From: Rhodobacter sp.
GTDB lineage: Bacteria > Pseudomonadota > Alphaproteobacteria > Rhodobacterales > Rhodobacteraceae
Reading direction: 5' to 3'
Assembly (NCBI GenBank): GCA_027489175.1
Contig: JAIYAE010000009.1
Span: forward strand, 46,889 to 110,888
DNA: 64,000 bases
In this document: positions 7,510-15,954 of the stretch, in pieces
Layout of the letters: each line of letters begins with the position of its first letter
How positions within the stretch are numbered: position 1 is the first letter of the stretch
Translations under genes and position numbers: made by a program
The notes under the pieces: model-generated
What the model saw: only the letters and a program-made list of their open reading frames with translations
Database searches by the model: none
Told to the model about the DNA's origin: nothing

Positions 7510-8472
7510 ATGAGCTTCCGCCTGCAGCCCCCCGCCCCAGCCCGCCCGAACCGTTGCCAGTTGTTTGGCCCCGGCTCGCGGCCCGAACTGTTTGCCAAAA
7601 TGGCGGCGAGTGCTGCGGATGTCATCAACCTTGATCTGGAGGATTCGGTCGCGCCTGCGGACAAGCCGCAGGCGCGGGCCAACATCATAAAGGCGATCAG
7701 TGAGGTGGACTGGGGCCGCAAGACCCTGAGCGTGCGGATCAACGGCCTCGATACACCCTATTGGTATCGCGACGTGGTGGACCTTCTGGAACAGGCCGGA
7801 CCCAGGCTTGACCAGATCATGATCCCCAAGGTCGGCTGTGCGGCGGACGTTTATGCCGTGGACGCGCTGGTGACAGCTTGCGAAGCGGCGGCGGGGCGTG
7901 AAAAGCGGATCAGCCTTGAGGTCATCATCGAGACAGCCGCCGGCATCGCGCATGTCGAAGAGATTGCAGCCAGTTCCCCGCGCTTGCAGGCGATGAGCCT
8001 TGGCGCAGCGGATTTCGCGGCCAGCATGGGGATGCAGACCACCGGCATCGGCGGGACGCAGGAAAACTACTACATGCACCGCGATGGGGCGAAGTACTGG
8101 TCCGACCCCTGGCATTGGGCGCAAGCCGCCATCGTTGCCGCCTGCCGGACGCATGGCGTCTTGCCGGTAGACGGACCCTTTGGCGACTTCAGCGATGAAG
8201 AGGGGTTCCGCGCCCAGGCTCGGCGGTCGGCGACACTGGGGATGGTCGGCAAATGGGCGATCCACCCCAAGCAGGTTGCCCTGGCCAATGAGGTGTTCAC
8301 ACCCTCCGAAGCAGCGGTGACAGAGGCGCGCGAGATCCTTTCGGCAATGGAGGCGGCGAAGGCCGCAGGCCAAGGGGCGGCGGTCTACAAGGGCAGGCTC
8401 GTGGACATCGCCAGCATGCGCCAGGCCGAGGTGATCGTGCGGCAGGCAGAAATCATCGCTGGCGTGTCATGA
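7510..8472 (+). CDS. mcl1: L-malyl-CoA/beta-methylmalyl-CoA lyase
   Basis: A 320-residue CitE/HpcH-HpaI aldolase superfamily enzyme that closely follows Rhodobacter Mcl1 as I recall it: the NRCQLFGPGSRP start, INLDLEDSVAP, IMIPKVG, the metal-binding LEVIIETAAGIAHVEEIA, LGAADFAASMGMQ and GKWAIHPKQ. It cleaves beta-methylmalyl-CoA to propionyl-CoA and glyoxylate and condenses acetyl-CoA with glyoxylate to malyl-CoA, working in the ethylmalonyl-CoA pathway for acetate assimilation. The ATG at 7510 matches the family N-terminus; an in-frame ATG at 7486 would add 8 residues. Divergent from the epimerase gene; a strong hairpin terminator follows at 8603. Confidence 0.93.
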   Translation: MSFRLQPPAPARPNRCQLFGPGSRPELFAKMAASAADVINLDLEDSVAPADKPQARANIIKAISEVDWGRKTLSVRINGLDTPYWYRDVVDLLEQAGPRLDQIMIPKVGCAADVYAVDALVTACEAAAGREKRISLEVIIETAAGIAHVEEIAASSPRLQAMSLGAADFAASMGMQTTGIGGTQENYYMHRDGAKYWSDPWHWAQAAIVAACRTHGVLPVDGPFGDFSDEEGFRAQARRSATLGMVGKWAIHPKQVALANEVFTPSEAAVTEAREILSAMEAAKAAGQGAAVYKGRLVDIASMRQAEVIVRQAEIIAGVS

Positions 8473-8602
8473 ATCGTTGACAAACTGCCCGCGAAAAGGG
8501 CAGCTTTCCCTCGCGTCAGCCTGCATGTCGGGCAAGATGAAAAGAATACCAGAGCCGCGCACCAGGGGAGGGGAGGCCCCGCGCGGCGAATGGGAGGATG
8601 CA
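8473..8602 (+). other. Intergenic stretch after mcl1 with a small hairpin
   Basis: No coding region is supported between the mcl1 stop and the next gene (8473-8748). A CTGCCC/GGGCAG hairpin with a 7-nt loop lies at 8485-8503, followed by GC-rich sequence and then the terminator at 8603-8638. The rest, up to 8748, shows nothing I can name. A short processed 3'-UTR RNA is possible. Confidence 0.4.
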
Positions 8603-8638
8603 CGCCCCGGACCGATGGTCCGGGGCGCTGCTGTTTTC
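8603..8638 (+). terminator. Strong intrinsic terminator downstream of mcl1
   Basis: Perfect 11-bp stem CGCCCCGGACC/GGTCCGGGGCG with a 3-nt loop, followed by CTGCTGTTTTC. It lies about 130 nt beyond the mcl1 stop codon, leaving a 3'-UTR long enough to contain a small RNA. Confidence 0.75.
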
Positions 8639-8748
8639 TGGGGGTCAAGGCGCCAATGCCCGCGCGCGGGCAAGATGCCCAAACCATGACAATCGCAAGC
8701 ATCCAAAGCCAGGCGGTCTAGAATTTGTGAACACGATCTATGGTCCGG

Positions 8749-9555
8749 TCAGGGTGAGGGCGTCTCAAGACTCTTGACCAGCCGTCTCATATCCAGCGCG
8801 AAATCGACAAAGGACTGCGGGACCGACTCTGCTTCAGTCCACAGATCGACATCGTCCGGGATGTAGTAGAGCGCGCGCGAATAATCGATGCCGATCACGT
8901 CATCCACAACGGTGAGGTTGCAAGACCAGTTCGGTTTCGGAAACTCCCATCGCACGCAGCGTGCGGCATACCGAAAGCCGTTCTGGTCTGGCGTTCTGCC
9001 GTAGGCAAGGACATCGAATGACCCAAACCTGTCTTGTTGCGTCCGGCGGACTGTCATTCTTCCATCGGGTTCCGCCAAGGACCGCAGGCTTTTGCCAACG
9101 ATAGAGTCCCAGTCGTCTCGATGCCGATGCAGTTTCACGCCGTAAACCGGACCGAATGCAGAAAGGGAATTGGACAGGTCGGATGAGGAATCCAGACCGA
9201 AGTTCTTGGATCGCGGACCCTCATGGAGACTAACTGTCGTCGCCTCGTAAGGCGGCGCTCCTAGGACGGCGGGCACGCAAAAGACCAATGGTGCGCCGGG
9301 TTCGGCATTCGGCGCTTCCTCGCTTTGGACATTTTTCGCCATGTTGTGGCCATGAATGCGCACATCCGTATTGTCGAGGACGGGAACTGTCAGCAAACGA
9401 TCACCGATCTTGATGGGCAGAGCGTCAAGACTAGTGCAGTCCTGCCAGCGCTGCGCCTCACGCTTCGACTCCAAGAATATCTGCGTGACGGGAACCAGGA
9501 TTCCGAAGCTGACGCCGAGCATCAGGACAAAGAGAAGGTTCAGCCCGGTCTTCAT
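8749..9555 (-). CDS. Hypothetical membrane-anchored protein, low GC
   Basis: A 268-residue protein I do not recognise. It starts with one hydrophobic helix (about residues 4-27, LNLLFVLMLGVSFGILVP) and otherwise looks soluble, probably periplasmic, with two cysteine-containing segments (QDCTSLDAL, and AARCVRWEF with WSCNLTVV) that could form disulfides. The start at 9555 has AGGAA upstream; the frame continues to 9630 without support. Its DNA is clearly poorer in GC than its neighbours: I counted 53% in 9181-9240 and 52% in 9541-9600, against 72% in a typical ftsX line. That and the lack of operon partners suggest recent acquisition (inference). Confidence 0.6.
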   Translation of the reverse strand: MKTGLNLLFVLMLGVSFGILVPVTQIFLESKREAQRWQDCTSLDALPIKIGDRLLTVPVLDNTDVRIHGHNMAKNVQSEEAPNAEPGAPLVFCVPAVLGAPPYEATTVSLHEGPRSKNFGLDSSSDLSNSLSAFGPVYGVKLHRHRDDWDSIVGKSLRSLAEPDGRMTVRRTQQDRFGSFDVLAYGRTPDQNGFRYAARCVRWEFPKPNWSCNLTVVDDVIGIDYSRALYYIPDDVDLWTEAESVPQSFVDFALDMRRLVKSLETPSP

Positions 9556-9671
9556 GATGTTCCTACCAACGAGCACGTTGAGTGTAAGGAATGGCAAGAG
9601 AACAGCAAGTTCACTGAGAGTCGCAGCCAAGCAGATGGACAGGGCCGAAGTTTTCCTCCGGCCCTGTTCCT

Positions 9672-10508
9672 TTAGCGCAGCGGTAAGCAGACCTCGGTCA
9701 CCAGCGCCTCTGGCGCGGTGTCCATTGGGCTGTTGAGGTAGACCTCGAACATCGGGGCGTCGGCGGGAACCTCGCCCGAGGCGGGTAGCCAGACGCCAAG
9801 CAGTTGGTCATAGGCGGCGGGCAGGCCGGCGTAGGGGCCGGTGAACGTAAGAACAGCATGGCGACCGGCGGGAAGGCGCACTTCCTCCAGCGGCGGGTCA
9901 AGGGCCATGTCGACGGGGGCTTCCAGCCCGGCATGGCTGCGCAGGTCGGCGGGTTTCACATCGGCGGGACTGTCGTAGTAGACCCCGACCATATGGCCGA
10001 ACCGGCCGTAGAAACCACGGGCGGCGACGGTGGAGCCTAGTTTCTCGAAGGCGCGCCCAATTTCTGGGTAAGGCCCCTTGTGCGGGACGGCTGCAAGGCG
10101 GCGTTCGGGGTCGATGCGGATGATGACGGGGAACATGAGGGGGCCTTTCCTGGCAAGAAGCAGGGGGAAGGGGCGAAGTTCGCCCCGATTGCGGAAGGCA
10201 GCTGGGGTCAGGCCATAGTGGCCAGCGAAGGCGCGGTTGAAGCTGGCGATCTGCGGATAGCCGACCCGTTTGGCGATGGTGCCTATTGGGTCGGTTCCCT
10301 GCACCAGTGCCACGGCGGCCCGGTGCAGCCGCATCCGCCGCACGGTGTTGGCGGCCGTCTCTCCCACCACGGCGTTGTAGACGCGGTGGAAGTGGAACCG
10401 GCTGAGGGCGGCTACGTCCGCCAGCGCATCCAGCGACAGATCGCCCGCCGGATGGTCGTGGATATGGTCCAGCACGCGCCTGAGCCTGCGTTCGTAATCG
10501 TTTGCCAT
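9672..10508 (-). CDS. AraC-family regulator with GyrI-like effector domain
   Basis: A 278-residue protein with two domains. Residues 1-105 are a double helix-turn-helix AraC/XylS DNA-binding domain at the N-terminus (LSLDALADVAALSRFHFHR and KRVGYPQIASFNRAF). Residues 123-278 are a GyrI-like/SOUL-type small-molecule binding domain (IRIDPERRLAAVPHKGPY, VGVYYDSPADV, FEVYLNSP). This N-terminal HTH arrangement is that of Rob/SoxS-like regulators of drug and stress response. It is divergent from accA (115-nt gap), but regulation of accA is not implied. The target and ligand are unknown. Confidence 0.88.
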   Translation of the reverse strand: MANDYERRLRRVLDHIHDHPAGDLSLDALADVAALSRFHFHRVYNAVVGETAANTVRRMRLHRAAVALVQGTDPIGTIAKRVGYPQIASFNRAFAGHYGLTPAAFRNRGELRPFPLLLARKGPLMFPVIIRIDPERRLAAVPHKGPYPEIGRAFEKLGSTVAARGFYGRFGHMVGVYYDSPADVKPADLRSHAGLEAPVDMALDPPLEEVRLPAGRHAVLTFTGPYAGLPAAYDQLLGVWLPASGEVPADAPMFEVYLNSPMDTAPEALVTEVCLPLR

Positions 10509-10623
10509 GGGCCTGTCCCGTTGCTGCCCGCCCCTGATGCCACGGCCCGCGCATGAAAATCTTGCCGAGTTGCATCATGCCAGACCCGAGGGCATATAGG
10601 GCAAGTCCCCGGAGGTACGCGCG

Positions 10624-11583
10624 ATGAACTACCTTGAGTTTGAAAAGCCACTGGCCGAGATCGAAGGCAAGGCCGAAGAGCTGCGCGCCATGGCCAAGAC
10701 CAGTCCGGGGATGGATGTCTCCAAAGAGGCGGAAGCGCTGGACCGCAAGGCGGAAACCGCGCTGCGTGATTTGTACAAAAGCCTGACGCCCTGGCAGAAG
10801 TGTCAGGTCGCGCGGCACCCGGACCGGCCGCACTGCAAGGATTACATCGAGGGGTTGTTCAGCGAATACACCTCGCTGGCCGGGGACAGGGCCTTTGCCG
10901 ATGACCATGCGGTGATGGGCGGCGTTGCGCGGTTTCAGGATCAGCCGGTGCTGGTGATCGGCCACGAAAAAGGCAATGACACGAAGACCCGCATCGAACG
11001 CAACTTCGGCATGGCGCGGCCCGAGGGCTATCGCAAGGCGATCCGCCTGATGGACCTTGCCGACCGGTTTCGCCTGCCGGTGATCACGCTGGTGGACACC
11101 CCCGGTGCCTATCCTGGCAAGGGTGCGGAAGAACGCGGTCAGGCCGAGGCGATTGCCCGGTCCACCGAAAAATGCCTGGCCATCGGTGTGCCGCTGATTT
11201 CGGTAGTGATCGGCGAAGGCGGGTCAGGTGGGGCGGTGGCCTTTGCCACGGCGAACCGGGTCGCGATGCTGGAACACAGCGTCTATTCGGTGATCAGCCC
11301 GGAAGGTTGCGCGTCGATCCTGTGGAAGGATGCCGAGAAGATGCGCGAAGCGGCCGAAGCGCTGCGCCTTACCGCGCAGGACCTGCAAAAGCTGGGCGTG
11401 ATCGACCGGATCATCAAGGAACCGATGGGCGGTGCCCAACGCGCGCCAAAGGAAGCGATCGACGCCGTCGGCAAGGCGATTGAGGCGATGCTGAAAGAGC
11501 TGTCGGGCAAGAAGCCCGAAGCGCTGGTCAAGGACCGGCGGCAGAAGTTCCTGGATATGGGGACGAAGGGCCTGGCGGCGTGA
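10624..11583 (+). CDS. accA: Acetyl-CoA carboxylase carboxyltransferase subunit alpha
   Basis: A 319-residue AccA. It starts with the typical [16 protein letters not shown] coiled segment and continues through [59 protein letters not shown] and [16 protein letters not shown], all diagnostic of the carboxyltransferase alpha subunit. With AccD it transfers the carboxyl group from carboxy-biotin to acetyl-CoA to make malonyl-CoA, the first committed step of fatty-acid synthesis. GGAGG precedes the ATG. Its stop overlaps the start of the SMR transporter gene by 4 nt, giving an accA-SMR-secreted protein transcription unit. Confidence 0.97.
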   Translation: MNYLEFEKPLAEIEGKAEELRAMAKTSPGMDVSKEAEALDRKAETALRDLYKSLTPWQKCQVARHPDRPHCKDYIEGLFSEYTSLAGDRAFADDHAVMGGVARFQDQPVLVIGHEKGNDTKTRIERNFGMARPEGYRKAIRLMDLADRFRLPVITLVDTPGAYPGKGAEERGQAEAIARSTEKCLAIGVPLISVVIGEGGSGGAVAFATANRVAMLEHSVYSVISPEGCASILWKDAEKMREAAEALRLTAQDLQKLGVIDRIIKEPMGGAQRAPKEAIDAVGKAIEAMLKELSGKKPEALVKDRRQKFLDMGTKGLAA

Positions 11584-11894
11584 ACCCCTGGCTTGTCGTC
11601 GTCATCGCCGGGCTGATGGAAACCGGCTGGGCGCTGGGCCTGAAATACTCGGAAGGCTTCACCAAGGTGGTGCCGTCGGTCGTCACCATCGTCCTTGCGC
11701 TGGGGTCGTTCTACCTGCTGTCGCAAGCGATGAAGACACTGCCGGTCGGCACGGCCTATGCGGTCTGGGTCGGCATTGGCGCGGTCGGCACTGCGATTGC
11801 GGCGGTGTTCCTGTTTGGTGAGCCGGTCAACGTGATGCGGGTCCTTGGCGTGCTGTTGATCCTGGCCGGGATCGCGGCGCTGAAATTCGCATGA
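11580..11894 (+). CDS. SugE/Gdx-type small multidrug resistance (guanidinium) exporter
   Basis: A 104-residue four-helix SMR protein. The conserved membrane glutamate is Glu14 in [17 protein letters not shown], the signature of the SugE/Gdx branch (guanidinium exporters) rather than the EmrE branch. It works as an antiparallel dimer in the inner membrane. The start is GTG, overlapping the accA stop by 4 nt, so it is translationally coupled to accA; there is no room for a guanidine riboswitch, unlike many gdx genes. The next gene again overlaps it by 4 nt. A pairing of SugE with accA looks like a lineage-specific operon rather than a functional pathway. Confidence 0.88.
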   Translation: MNPWLVVVIAGLMETGWALGLKYSEGFTKVVPSVVTIVLALGSFYLLSQAMKTLPVGTAYAVWVGIGAVGTAIAAVFLFGEPVNVMRVLGVLLILAGIAALKFA

Positions 11895-12376
11895 TCCGGG
11901 CGGGGCTCTTGATCCTTGCGATGGCGGTCCCTGCGGCGGCGGGTACGCTGGAAGGGCGGCTGGTCACCTTTACCGTCGAAACCTGGGACGAGCGCGAGAC
12001 GCCCCTCCTGGCGGCGCGGGGGCGGACGGTCACCGTGGGGCAGGGCGTGGAATTCGGGCTGGAGCCTGAAGGCTTTACCGGCGGGCTGGATGTGGTGCCG
12101 GTGACAGTGGAAATCGGCCCGACGCGGATCGAGCTGAGCTATCCCCGCGGGATCGGGCGGTTCTACGACGCAGCCTTCAACGGCTATGTCCTGCGCTTCG
12201 AGACGGAGTGCGCCTTGTTCGAGAAGGTCGCCATCGATCCGGCAGGCACCACGATGCCGGTAACCGAAGTCTGGGCCGAAGCTGGGGCGCTTTACATCAA
12301 CGTCTCTGGCCTCGGCTATGGGCCGACCTCCACCCTGGCGCTGGACCTTGAGGTCGCAGACTGCCCGTTAAGCTGA
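11891..12376 (+). CDS. Hypothetical secreted protein
   Basis: A 161-residue protein with a clear signal peptide: LLILAMAVPAAAG gives a cleavage site after residue 17 or 18. The mature part is predicted to be rich in beta-strand and has two cysteines (ECALF and ADCPL) that could pair in the periplasm. I do not recognise the family. The ATG overlaps the SMR transporter stop by 4 nt, so it is the last gene of the accA unit. A 9-bp inverted repeat at 12424-12459 between this gene and the convergent oxidase gene could end both transcripts. Confidence 0.7.
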   Translation: MIRAGLLILAMAVPAAAGTLEGRLVTFTVETWDERETPLLAARGRTVTVGQGVEFGLEPEGFTGGLDVVPVTVEIGPTRIELSYPRGIGRFYDAAFNGYVLRFETECALFEKVAIDPAGTTMPVTEVWAEAGALYINVSGLGYGPTSTLALDLEVADCPLS

Positions 12377-12423
12377 CACCCCCTCGTTCGACGTAGCGTC
12401 CTTGTTGGGCGCGGTTGCACTGA

Positions 12424-12459
12424 GTGGTGACATCATAGACGCGCCCCCGCTGTCACCAC
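12424..12459. terminator. Inverted repeat between convergent genes
   Basis: Perfect 9-bp arms GTGGTGACA/TGTCACCAC separated by 18 nt. The right arm overlaps the stop codon of the minus-strand oxidase gene. Its position between convergent genes suggests a two-way transcription end, although no T run follows. Confidence 0.35.
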
Positions 12460-13058
12460 ATCGTCAGCGCTGCACGGCCGGGCCAATCTGCATCATAAGC
12501 CTGCCCGTCGATCCGGCCTTCCGTGATCTCGCGCAGCATGTCACCCACGGTGGGCAGGTCTGCGGAGGGGGCGGAAGCGGTCCAGAGGGCCGAGCGGATG
12601 AGGGCGCGGGCGCATTGCGAATAGGCTTCGGCAATGCGGATGACGATCACGGTGCGGGGCTGTTTGCCATCACGGTCAAAGCGGGCGCGAAGCGTGGAAT
12701 CGGCGGTCAGCCGGGCGGTGCCGTTGATCCGCAGCGCATTGTTCGCGCCGGGGATCAGGAACATCAGGCTGACGCGCCCGTCACGGACGATGTTGCGCAA
12801 GGAATCGATGCGGTTGTTGCCGTGCCAATCGGGCAGGGCAAGCGTCCTGTCATCCAGCACTGATACCACCGGCCCTTCGTCGCCGCGCGGCGAGCCGTCC
12901 GTGCCTTCGGGCCCAACGGTCGAGAGCACGCAGAAACGGGACCGCTCCACCCAGATGCGATAGGCCGGCGTAAGATATGCGGTGACCTTGACGGTTGCGG
13001 CCTCGGCCGGCTGGCCATACTGCGCATGCAGGTCGTCAAGCGTGGTGATCCAGTCCAT
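12453..13058 (-). CDS. Pyridoxamine 5'-phosphate oxidase family FMN-binding protein
   Basis: A 201-residue split-barrel flavin-binding protein. The block FCVLSTVGPEGTDGSPRGD with VVSVLDDRTLALPDWHGN, then RNIVRDGRVSLMFLIPG and NALRINGTARLT, is that of the PPOX-fold subgroup resembling mycobacterial MSMEG_1061 proteins, which bind FMN or F420-like cofactors. It is not a true PdxH, lacking that enzyme's length and C-terminal motif. The start at 13058 (MDWITT) follows a GGGTC-type weak ribosome site; the frame runs to 13094 but would include the repeat element. A REP-like element separates it from the upstream TfoX-domain gene. Confidence 0.8.
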   Translation of the reverse strand: MDWITTLDDLHAQYGQPAEAATVKVTAYLTPAYRIWVERSRFCVLSTVGPEGTDGSPRGDEGPVVSVLDDRTLALPDWHGNNRIDSLRNIVRDGRVSLMFLIPGANNALRINGTARLTADSTLRARFDRDGKQPRTVIVIRIAEAYSQCARALIRSALWTASAPSADLPTVGDMLREITEGRIDGQAYDADWPGRAALTMW

Positions 13059-13080
13059 GTCGTGGTGCCTTCTGCTGACC

Positions 13081-13136
13081 CCGGAGGGTTTCACACCCTC
13101 CGGACCTCCCGTGGAGTATTTCTCAAAAGAGCAAGC
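13081..13136. repeat. REP-like intergenic element, copy 1
   Basis: A hairpin with arms CCGGAGGGT/ACCCTCCGG (13081-13089, 13095-13103) followed by a conserved tail ending in the 14-nt block TCAAAAGAGCAAGC (13123-13136). The same layout and the identical 14-nt block recur at 31805-31857. Both copies lie between consecutive minus-strand genes. I recall similar elements between genes in many Rhodobacteraceae. Confidence 0.75.
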
Positions 13137-13145
13137 AAATTTGAA

Positions 13146-13469
13146 TTAAATCTTGGGTTTCTTCGGTTTCGGTGCGGGCAGGTCGGCGGCAATGCCGCGC
13201 AGGGCCGTGATTAGAAGGTCCGGGTCATCAAGGGCGCTGTCGGCGTCGATCCAGTCCTTGGCCCCGGGGAAGGGTGCGGCGCGCGGGCAGTCGGGCAGGC
13301 TGGCCAGACCAGCAGGCGTGGCCTTCAGCCAAAGCCGGTCATCGCCGACCACGGCCACAACCTTTCCCTCCAGGTAAAGCACATACTCCCCCATCATCTT
13401 GCGGTGGGTCAGGGGCAGGTCCGCCAGAACATCAAGCACATGCGAGAGGGTCTCGGCGCGGCTGCCCAT
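13146..13469 (-). CDS. TfoX N-terminal domain protein
   Basis: A 107-residue single TfoX/Sxy N-terminal domain protein: HRKMMGEYVLYLEGKVVAVV and DDRLWLKATPAG are the recognisable strand-turn blocks. In gammaproteobacteria TfoX is a competence co-regulator, but stand-alone N-domain copies in Rhodobacteraceae have no known role, and this one has a Lys/Pro tail (PKPKKPKI) rather than the C-terminal domain. The start overlaps the stop of the plsC-like gene by 1 nt (TGATG), so it ends the ftsE-ftsX-plsC-tfoX operon and is translated from that message. Confidence 0.82.
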   Translation of the reverse strand: MGSRAETLSHVLDVLADLPLTHRKMMGEYVLYLEGKVVAVVGDDRLWLKATPAGLASLPDCPRAAPFPGAKDWIDADSALDDPDLLITALRGIAADLPAPKPKKPKI

Positions 13470-14194
13470 CAGACCGGAAAGCCTGCTTCGGCCATCAGGC
13501 GGTTGGAGTGGAGTTCGACCTCAGCTTCCAGACGGGTCATGAAACTGGGCACGGGAAGCCCGGGGGCGATCGGGGGCAGGAATTCGACAACGGCTAGGCC
13601 GGGCTTTCGCAAGATGCCGCGCTTTGGCCAGAAAACGCCAACGTTCGTGGCGACGGGTACGCAAGGTTGCGCCAACTGGTCGTAGAGAAGGCCCGTGCCG
13701 ACCTTGTAGGGTTTGGCATCCCCCGGTGCGACGCGCGTGCCTTGCGGGTAGATGATCAGCTGGCCGGGTTCGGCAGCACCTGCGGCGACATCCGCCTTCA
13801 TCTTGGCGATGGCCGCGCCACGCTTGCCGCGGTTGACCGGAACGCAGCCGATCCGCAGCGCGTACTGGCCCAGGAAAGGCGCATACATCAGTTCACGCTT
13901 CATGATGAACTTGCCGGCCGGGACAGCGTTGAAGATCAGGATGATGTCAAGAAAGCTTTGGTGTTTGGCCGCGATGATGCACTCAGCCGTCGGGGCATGG
14001 CCGCGGACTTCGCTGCGGGTGCCGCACAGGATACGCAGCGTGAAGATCACCCAGCGGCAATAGGTCTTGCAGGCCGCGCGCGCGCCTTTGGGCGAAAAGA
14101 GCGCCCAGGGCGCGAAGACCACGGCAAGCACGGCCATGGCCAGATACATCTGAACCACGAACACCAGCGAAAGAACCCAGCGCAGGGCGATCAT
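13469..14194 (-). CDS. plsC: 1-acyl-sn-glycerol-3-phosphate acyltransferase
   Basis: A 241-residue inner-membrane acyltransferase. An N-terminal hydrophobic helix (about 5-33) is followed by the catalytic H-x4-D motif KHQSFLD (His78, Asp83), the glycerol-phosphate-binding block PVNRGKRGAA and YPQGTR (150-154) in place of the more usual F-P-E-G-T-R. The Glu-to-Gln change in that motif is, as I recall, common in alphaproteobacterial PlsC. It makes phosphatidic acid from lysophosphatidic acid. Start and stop overlap ftsX (4 nt) and the TfoX gene (1 nt). More than one PlsC-like gene is common in this group, so which acyl substrate it prefers is open. Confidence 0.88.
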   Translation of the reverse strand: MIALRWVLSLVFVVQMYLAMAVLAVVFAPWALFSPKGARAACKTYCRWVIFTLRILCGTRSEVRGHAPTAECIIAAKHQSFLDIILIFNAVPAGKFIMKRELMYAPFLGQYALRIGCVPVNRGKRGAAIAKMKADVAAGAAEPGQLIIYPQGTRVAPGDAKPYKVGTGLLYDQLAQPCVPVATNVGVFWPKRGILRKPGLAVVEFLPPIAPGLPVPSFMTRLEAEVELHSNRLMAEAGFPV

Positions 14195-15087
14195 GTCAGC
14201 TCCTTCAACTTGGCAAGGGCGGCGCGGCGGGTGGCAAGGAAGGCGACAAGTGCTGCAAGGGGCGGCAGGATCAAGGGCCAAAGCCAGCCTTTGCCGGCAA
14301 AGCCAAGCCCGGTCAGGAACCCGCCCGCTGCATCGGCGGCCGGCAGGGCCGCGACCCCGGCCATGCCTGCGGCAGCCCCCACGGTGGCACCGGCCAGCGT
14401 GCGCAAGGTGAAGCGGCGGACGAAGGCGCGGGCAATGTAGCTGTCCTTTGCCCCGACAAGGCGGAGAACGCGGATCACCTCGGTATTCGCGGCAAGGGCG
14501 GCGCGGGCGGCAAGGGTGATCATCGCGGCCATCGCCGCGCCGATCAGCACGATGGACAGGACGCCCAATAGGCGGATGCGGCTTGCTGCTTCGGCCAAGG
14601 GGCGACGCCAGCGGGTATGGTCGTCCAGCACGGCCCCCGGGGCCTCGGCCAGCAGGCGTTGGCGCAGGCCTTCGCTGTCATAGCCGCGATTGGCCTCGAC
14701 CACCTCGAACAGGCGGGGGATCGGCAGGGCCTCGACCGGCAGGTCCGGGCCGAACCAGGGTTCCAACAGGGCGCGGGCCTCGGCATTGTCGATGGCGCGG
14801 AAGCTGGCGATGCCGGGGGTGGTGGCCAGCGCGGACAGGATCGCGTCGGTCTGGATCTGCACCTGATCGGCCGGGGCGGACAGGCGGATGGTCGCCGTAC
14901 GGGCAAGGGCCTCCGACCAGCGGTCGGCAAGGCGACCCGAGGCGAGCGACAGGGCCAGCGCGAAGACGCAAAGGAAAGTCATGGCGCCTGCGGTAAAGGT
15001 GGTCAGCCAGGCCGTGGGGCCGGAAGGCGGCACCACCTGCAGCGCACGCGTGCTGGGGCTGGCGGGCTTGGCGGCGGGGAACTTCAC
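14191..15087 (-). CDS. ftsX: Cell division protein FtsX
   Basis: A 298-residue inner-membrane protein with the FtsX plan: a helix at about 28-50, a periplasmic extracellular loop (to about 165, including the SFRAIDNAEARALLEPWFG block), then three closely spaced helices at the C-terminus (LLGVLSIVLIGAAMAAM, AGATVGAAAGMAG, LWPLILPPLAALVAFLA). With FtsE it couples ATP hydrolysis in the cytoplasm to activation of periplasmic peptidoglycan hydrolases at the division site. It overlaps both ftsE and plsC by 4 nt. The sequence of FtsX proteins is poorly conserved; adjacency to ftsE makes the call. Confidence 0.88.
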   Translation of the reverse strand: MKFPAAKPASPSTRALQVVPPSGPTAWLTTFTAGAMTFLCVFALALSLASGRLADRWSEALARTATIRLSAPADQVQIQTDAILSALATTPGIASFRAIDNAEARALLEPWFGPDLPVEALPIPRLFEVVEANRGYDSEGLRQRLLAEAPGAVLDDHTRWRRPLAEAASRIRLLGVLSIVLIGAAMAAMITLAARAALAANTEVIRVLRLVGAKDSYIARAFVRRFTLRTLAGATVGAAAGMAGVAALPAADAAGGFLTGLGFAGKGWLWPLILPPLAALVAFLATRRAALAKLKELT

Positions 15088-15755
15088 AGATCCGCCCCCG
15101 CCAGTTGAACCCGGTGCTTGGCGATACGCAGGACGCGGGCCTGGATCTGAGCTTTGGCCTGACGGATCAGGTTCAGGTCATGGGTCGCAACCAGGATTGT
15201 CTTGCCCATACGGTTCAACTCGACCAGCAAGGTCAGGATACGCAGGGACATTTCCCAGTCGACGTTGCCGGTAGGCTCATCCGCCAGGATCACGTCCGGA
15301 TCAACGATCACCGCGCGGGCAAGGGCCGCGCGCTGGCGTTCGCCGCCCGAAAGCTGCGGCGGCAGGGCGTCGGCAAGATGGTCCAGCCCGACCCAGCCCA
15401 GCAGGTCCTTCATGTCCTGCGGATCGCTTTCGCGGTCCGACACGGTGAAGGGCAGCGCCATGTTGGCGGCCAGCGACATGTGATCCAGAAACTTGCAATC
15501 CTGATGCACGATGCCGATGCGGCGGCGGGTGCGGGCCACGTCATCGCGCGACAGGCTTTTGACGTCGCGGTCAAAGAGGGTGACCTTGCCCGACGTGGCC
15601 TGAAGCTCGGCGTAGGCGAGTTTCAGGAAGGTCGACTTGCCCGATCCGGACGGCCCCGTCAGGAAATGAAACGATCCCGGAGCCAGCCGAAGCGAGACAT
15701 CGGACAAGAGGTCCCCGCCCCCATAGCTGTAGGCCACGTTGTCAAAGGCGATCAC
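15084..15755 (-). CDS. ftsE: Cell division ATP-binding protein FtsE
   Basis: A 223-residue ABC ATPase: Walker A GPSGSGKST at 34-42, Q-loop GIVHQDCKFLDHMSLAANM, signature LSGGERQRAALARA, Walker B VILADEPTGNVD and the switch histidine in LVATHDLNL. NVAYSYGGG at the N-terminus is typical for FtsE. I chose the GTG at 15755 because GAGGG lies 6 nt upstream and the protein then begins as other FtsE proteins do; the frame stays open to 15866 without similarity. It overlaps ftsX by 4 nt and is divergent from the zinc-ribbon gene (199 nt). Confidence 0.93.
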   Translation of the reverse strand: MIAFDNVAYSYGGGDLLSDVSLRLAPGSFHFLTGPSGSGKSTFLKLAYAELQATSGKVTLFDRDVKSLSRDDVARTRRRIGIVHQDCKFLDHMSLAANMALPFTVSDRESDPQDMKDLLGWVGLDHLADALPPQLSGGERQRAALARAVIVDPDVILADEPTGNVDWEMSLRILTLLVELNRMGKTILVATHDLNLIRQAKAQIQARVLRIAKHRVQLAGADL

Positions 15756-15954
15756 GACAGTCCCTCTGGGGTTTCCTTGGCCGGTTTGCCGGTCTTGATG
15801 CTGGTTTGGCCGCAACCCGTTGGTCTGCGACTGCGCTTTCCATCGCACAGGCGTCAAGGATTGCACAAGAGCACGCTACAAAGCCTTGGAACAACAGGAA
15901 TTAAGGTTTACAAAGCAGCTTGGGGGAGCCGGGAACAGGCTTTGAGGGACAAGA

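Noticed and set aside
11580..11590. A guanidine riboswitch before the SugE-type exporter
   Set aside because: The start codon overlaps the accA stop, leaving no leader in which a riboswitch could lie.
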